The translations under genes were made by a program, and so were the position numbers. The notes beneath the pieces were generated by a model. It saw only the letters and a list, made by a program, of their open reading frames with translations, was not told the origin of the DNA and did no database searches. A DNA stretch of 64,000 nt, taken from contig MPNW01000392.1 of the NCBI GenBank assembly GCA_011800805.1, forward strand, positions 358,336 to 422,335. The letters run 5' to 3'. The stretch is from Hirudo medicinalis. Its lineage: Eukaryota; Annelida; Clitellata; Hirudinida; Hirudinidae. Shown here piece by piece: positions 61,239 to 64,000 of this stretch (position 1 is the first letter of the stretch; each line of letters begins with the position of its first letter).

Positions 61239-62973
61239 CATCAAATATCGATAGCACCATAGCATATTCCACCATCGTCATCGTCACCATCATCATCGGC
61301 AGGGGGGTCGTCGTCATCATTATCATCACATCACTAACCAAGCAATGTCTCGACATAAGAAATCCGATCTTCAGCTGTTGATGATGTTGTTCATGGAAGA
61401 GGTGCATGATCAGTGAAAATAAGCAAGTGATGCATGTTGATGCATGAACTGCTAAATAAGGCTCTTGTTACAAATTATTAACATTGTTAGTCGTATGTTA
61501 TTTTCGTGAATAACGTATCAATAATCAATAATTAGGTGTTAATCATAACAACGTAACAGACAAAATCAAGTTGTTACTTTTAGGAGGATTTCATTTTATA
61601 TTTATGACTTGATGATTTGGCATTATTATTATTAACATTTTTGTCGCAAAAATATGAAATTTTAAATAAAAAATAAAAGTTTAAGTGTGAAGAACATGAG
61701 TCATGTTGTTATCTTTTTTATTGAAACTGCCTTCTTTTTGTTGACGTCAATCGGAATTTTTCAGATTTTAAATGAAATACAAACTTTAAAAATTAACCAC
61801 GATTTAAAAATAATTTTTCTAAAAACAAGTTTATTGAATTTTAAGAAAAACACCAGTTATCATTTGTTTTATTTATTTATTTATTTATTACAGGGTTTAA
61901 CTCACCTCTGACTGCAAGAAAGCAACGAAAAGAAGCAAAAATGAAACAACAATGGCTCATTGAAACACTGACTCTCAATTTCCAAAATCAATCTTTAAAT
62001 ACGTATTAAGAAATAAGGAAAAGTCAATTTAATTATATTTAATTAATATTATATTTAATTAATTGACTTCTGAAGCGATTATGCTTTGTGCCAATGAATA
62101 GCATTGAACAGAAAGTTCCAAAGATGTACAACTAAGTTTACATAGAAATATTTTGTAACATTATCGGAACAATTACAATAACTTAGTTTGTAGTGGTGAC
62201 CTCTCAAGGAAGAATAGCTTTTTAATCTGAATCTTTAAAGTACATGTATTGCCGAGCCAATTCCGGTCAGGTACTCCAAGGTGTTCTTTGCTGGTGTGTG
62301 GTGTGACCCTTGTGAACTATTTCTGAACCCTCTAAATGTTAGTGTCATTTTTGATCATAGTTGATTTTTGAGTTATTGATCAAAGATTTGTCGGCTCCAA
62401 GCAGGTGATCAGTATTCAAGCAGATGTCTAGAACAAGTACAGAGGAAATGTTTGAGGATTATTTTATGGATATTTTGAAGAGAAAGATGTGATGATCAGT
62501 AGTAGTATGTGTCGTATTTAGACCGAGTTTATTTACATCGAACTAACTAAAAAGTAAACGCGTCCATGCAGGACGACCGAAATCCAAAGACACTGCCAGT
62601 ATGACTGTGAGGAACTTTGGGCTGTTCATCAATAAGATCCTTAAAATCCAAGCCATCATTCCATTAACACACAAATCACGGACGTCCTTCACCTCGTCGA
62701 AGTGATGAGTGCTAATGTTATTTTGTTCCTTTGTGCTTCACAGTCAATCGAGCACTTGAGCCAAATTCAGAAATTCAAAAAAAAAAAATTTATAAATATT
62801 AAAAATTAATTATGAATTTAAATGATTTCATTACAAGCAACAGTACGATAAATGTAAAAAACACAATTAAAAGTAATCAAGTGAATTGCATAATTGTGCA
62901 TAAGTGAATTGGCTTAAAAAACGGGAAACATTGGTTCAAGTAACTCAGCTGTCGATGCTGAAGAAGTTCCAAC

Positions 62974-63760
62974 TTATTTACGAGAAGAACTTTGAACTAC
63001 ACGTGAGTGCACTTCCGAGGTTCTGCTCTTGAACTCTTGAACTCTTGAACTCTTGGACTTCCATTGTTCTGGAGAGAAGGCAGGATTGCACCGATTGGGG
63101 ATGTTTTCAGTTCTTTTGAAGGTCCGTGGTTTTGGAAGAGGAATTATGGCACTGTGATGTCCTTTCAGACAGGTTTGATTTTCAGTCATAGATCGAGAAT
63201 GTAAAGGTGTCTCTGATAAAATCAGAGCAACATCTTCACCTGGATTGCTATTAATATTATAATTGTTGATTTGATTTTTATTCAATATCGGCTCCATATT
63301 TTGTTTCGTCGTCTTCAATTTATTTGACGAGGTGTTTACATCGCGAGATGCTTGAGTGACACTCGGTTCGTCAATCACTTCAAGTGAGGACTTCAAGCGT
63401 TTGTTTGAATCCACAGAAGATCCAAGAACTTTCTTCGTGATTTTGTTGATGTTTTTCACATCACGTCCGAGCTTCTCCTTATCACGATCGAGGAGGTCTT
63501 CAGCGTCCTCAAAACTGTAATTCAGAGCTTTCATTCTTTCGTGTTTTCTTCTCTTTTTTATTTCTTCTTTCGTTTCCTCTTCCTTCATCAACATCTTCAA
63601 TTCTTCTCTTTCGGATGCTTTAATTAAATTCTAGAAAATAATCCTCGTTTCAAAATTAGTATTAATAGATATTAAAACAGAAGTATTTTATTAGAATCGT
63701 CAACTCGCTTTTTCTCGTTTGGTGGCCTTTTTCCTGATCACGAACCAATACACTGCAATT
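62974..63760 (-). CDS. Unrecognised protein, 3' exons (membrane-proximal basic segment and coiled coil)
   Basis: The last exon runs from 63617 or 63630 to a stop at 62974 and encodes about 210 residues: a very basic/acidic helical start (EEETKEEIKKRRKHERMKAL), SFEDAEDLLDRDKEKLG, then a polar Ser/Asn/Lys-rich tail ending in SSSRK. An upstream exon 63760-63705 is possible (CAG acceptor, A|GTTGAC donor). It encodes IAVYWFVIRKKATKREKA, which looks like the end of a membrane helix and joins in phase if the next exon starts at 63617. I do not recognise the family. The exon structure upstream is cut by the window edge. Confidence 0.5.
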
Positions 63761-63765
63761 CTGAA

Positions 63766-63948
63766 ATGTTGTCAGAAATGCGAGAACTAATGTTTACTGA
63801 AATGTATGACGACTCAAATGCTAAAACCATTTATTCAACAAAAGTTGGCTTCAATGTTTCCACGGATGTGTTAAAAAAAAAATTATGCGATAAAAATGCG
63901 AATTTGTTGAAAGAACAACAACAACATCAAAAGACGAACCCGGTACTC
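63766..63948 (+). CDS. Possible first exon of an unrecognised gene, cut by the window edge
   Basis: An ATG at 63766 opens 61 codons (MLSEMRELMFTEMYDDSNAK and onward, rich in Lys, Asn and Gln near its end) before TGA at 63949. A donor-like CCG|GTACTC at about 63940 could splice it onward. The composition looks coding, but no family is recognisable. It overlaps the acceptor of the minus-strand exon model at 63760, so at most one of the two may be right as drawn. Confidence 0.3.
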
Positions 63949-64000
63949 TGAACGAGGACAACAAACAAAATGATGCTTCCAACCAACTTGTATTCCAATC

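Noticed and set aside
62570..62720. Open minus-strand stretch of about 50 codons (HHFDEVKDVRDLCVNG and onward)
   Set aside because: Less AT-rich than its surroundings and coding-like, but with no clear splice sites and no family I recognise; possibly a decayed mobile element.

Overview
The window is metazoan nuclear DNA. It is AT-rich, the genes are split by short GT-AG introns, introns and spacers are full of (GAT)n and (ATT)n microsatellites, and three assembly gaps (N runs) are present. The gene set (Cys-loop receptors, an inward-rectifier K channel, PX-SH3-RhoGAP, ETS, a radial-spoke MORN protein) is animal. A small eglin/potato-inhibitor-I gene fits an annelid, plausibly a leech such as Helobdella; the species is inference. 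I built gene models by hand from splice sites, kept reading phase across every junction, and matched domain order to families I know. No database search was run.

Layout. 1-17912 (-): most of a SRCIN1/KIAA1217 (p140Cap/sickle tail) homologue; its 3' end lies off the left edge and its introns reach 6 kb. 18168-22170 (-): a nicotinic-type Cys-loop receptor subunit whose stop codon lies only 255 bp upstream of the SRCIN1-like ATG; LINE remnants sit in one intron. 22171-27961: mostly repeats and AT-rich spacer. 27962-31234 (+): a second Cys-loop subunit, head-to-head with the first. 33706-42384 (+): a complete 15-exon PX-SH3-RhoGAP gene (ARHGAP32/33 type). 45221-46817 (+): a complete 5-exon ETS1/2 (Pointed) type factor. 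48003-54317 (-): a complete 20-exon RSPH10B radial-spoke gene carrying several tandem arrays that touch its splice sites. 55309-57454 (+): a Kir channel whose pore region is lost in an N gap. 59223-60194 (-): a complete 4-exon secreted eglin-like protease inhibitor. 62974-63760 (-) and 63766-63948 (+): edge exons of unrecognised genes.

Functional links are loose, as expected for animal synteny. The two receptor subunits are likely old duplicates. Kir and the receptors act in membrane excitability, the SRCIN1-like and RhoGAP proteins in cytoskeletal signalling, and RSPH10B in motile cilia. The most unusual signals are: minisatellites in RSPH10B built from, or touching, splice junctions, including seven copies of one splice donor; a predicted GC-AG intron and a receptor lacking the usual M2 -1' glutamate; the eglin-like gene with an Ile-Asp reactive site; and an interspersed element family with three copies sharing a 23-bp core.
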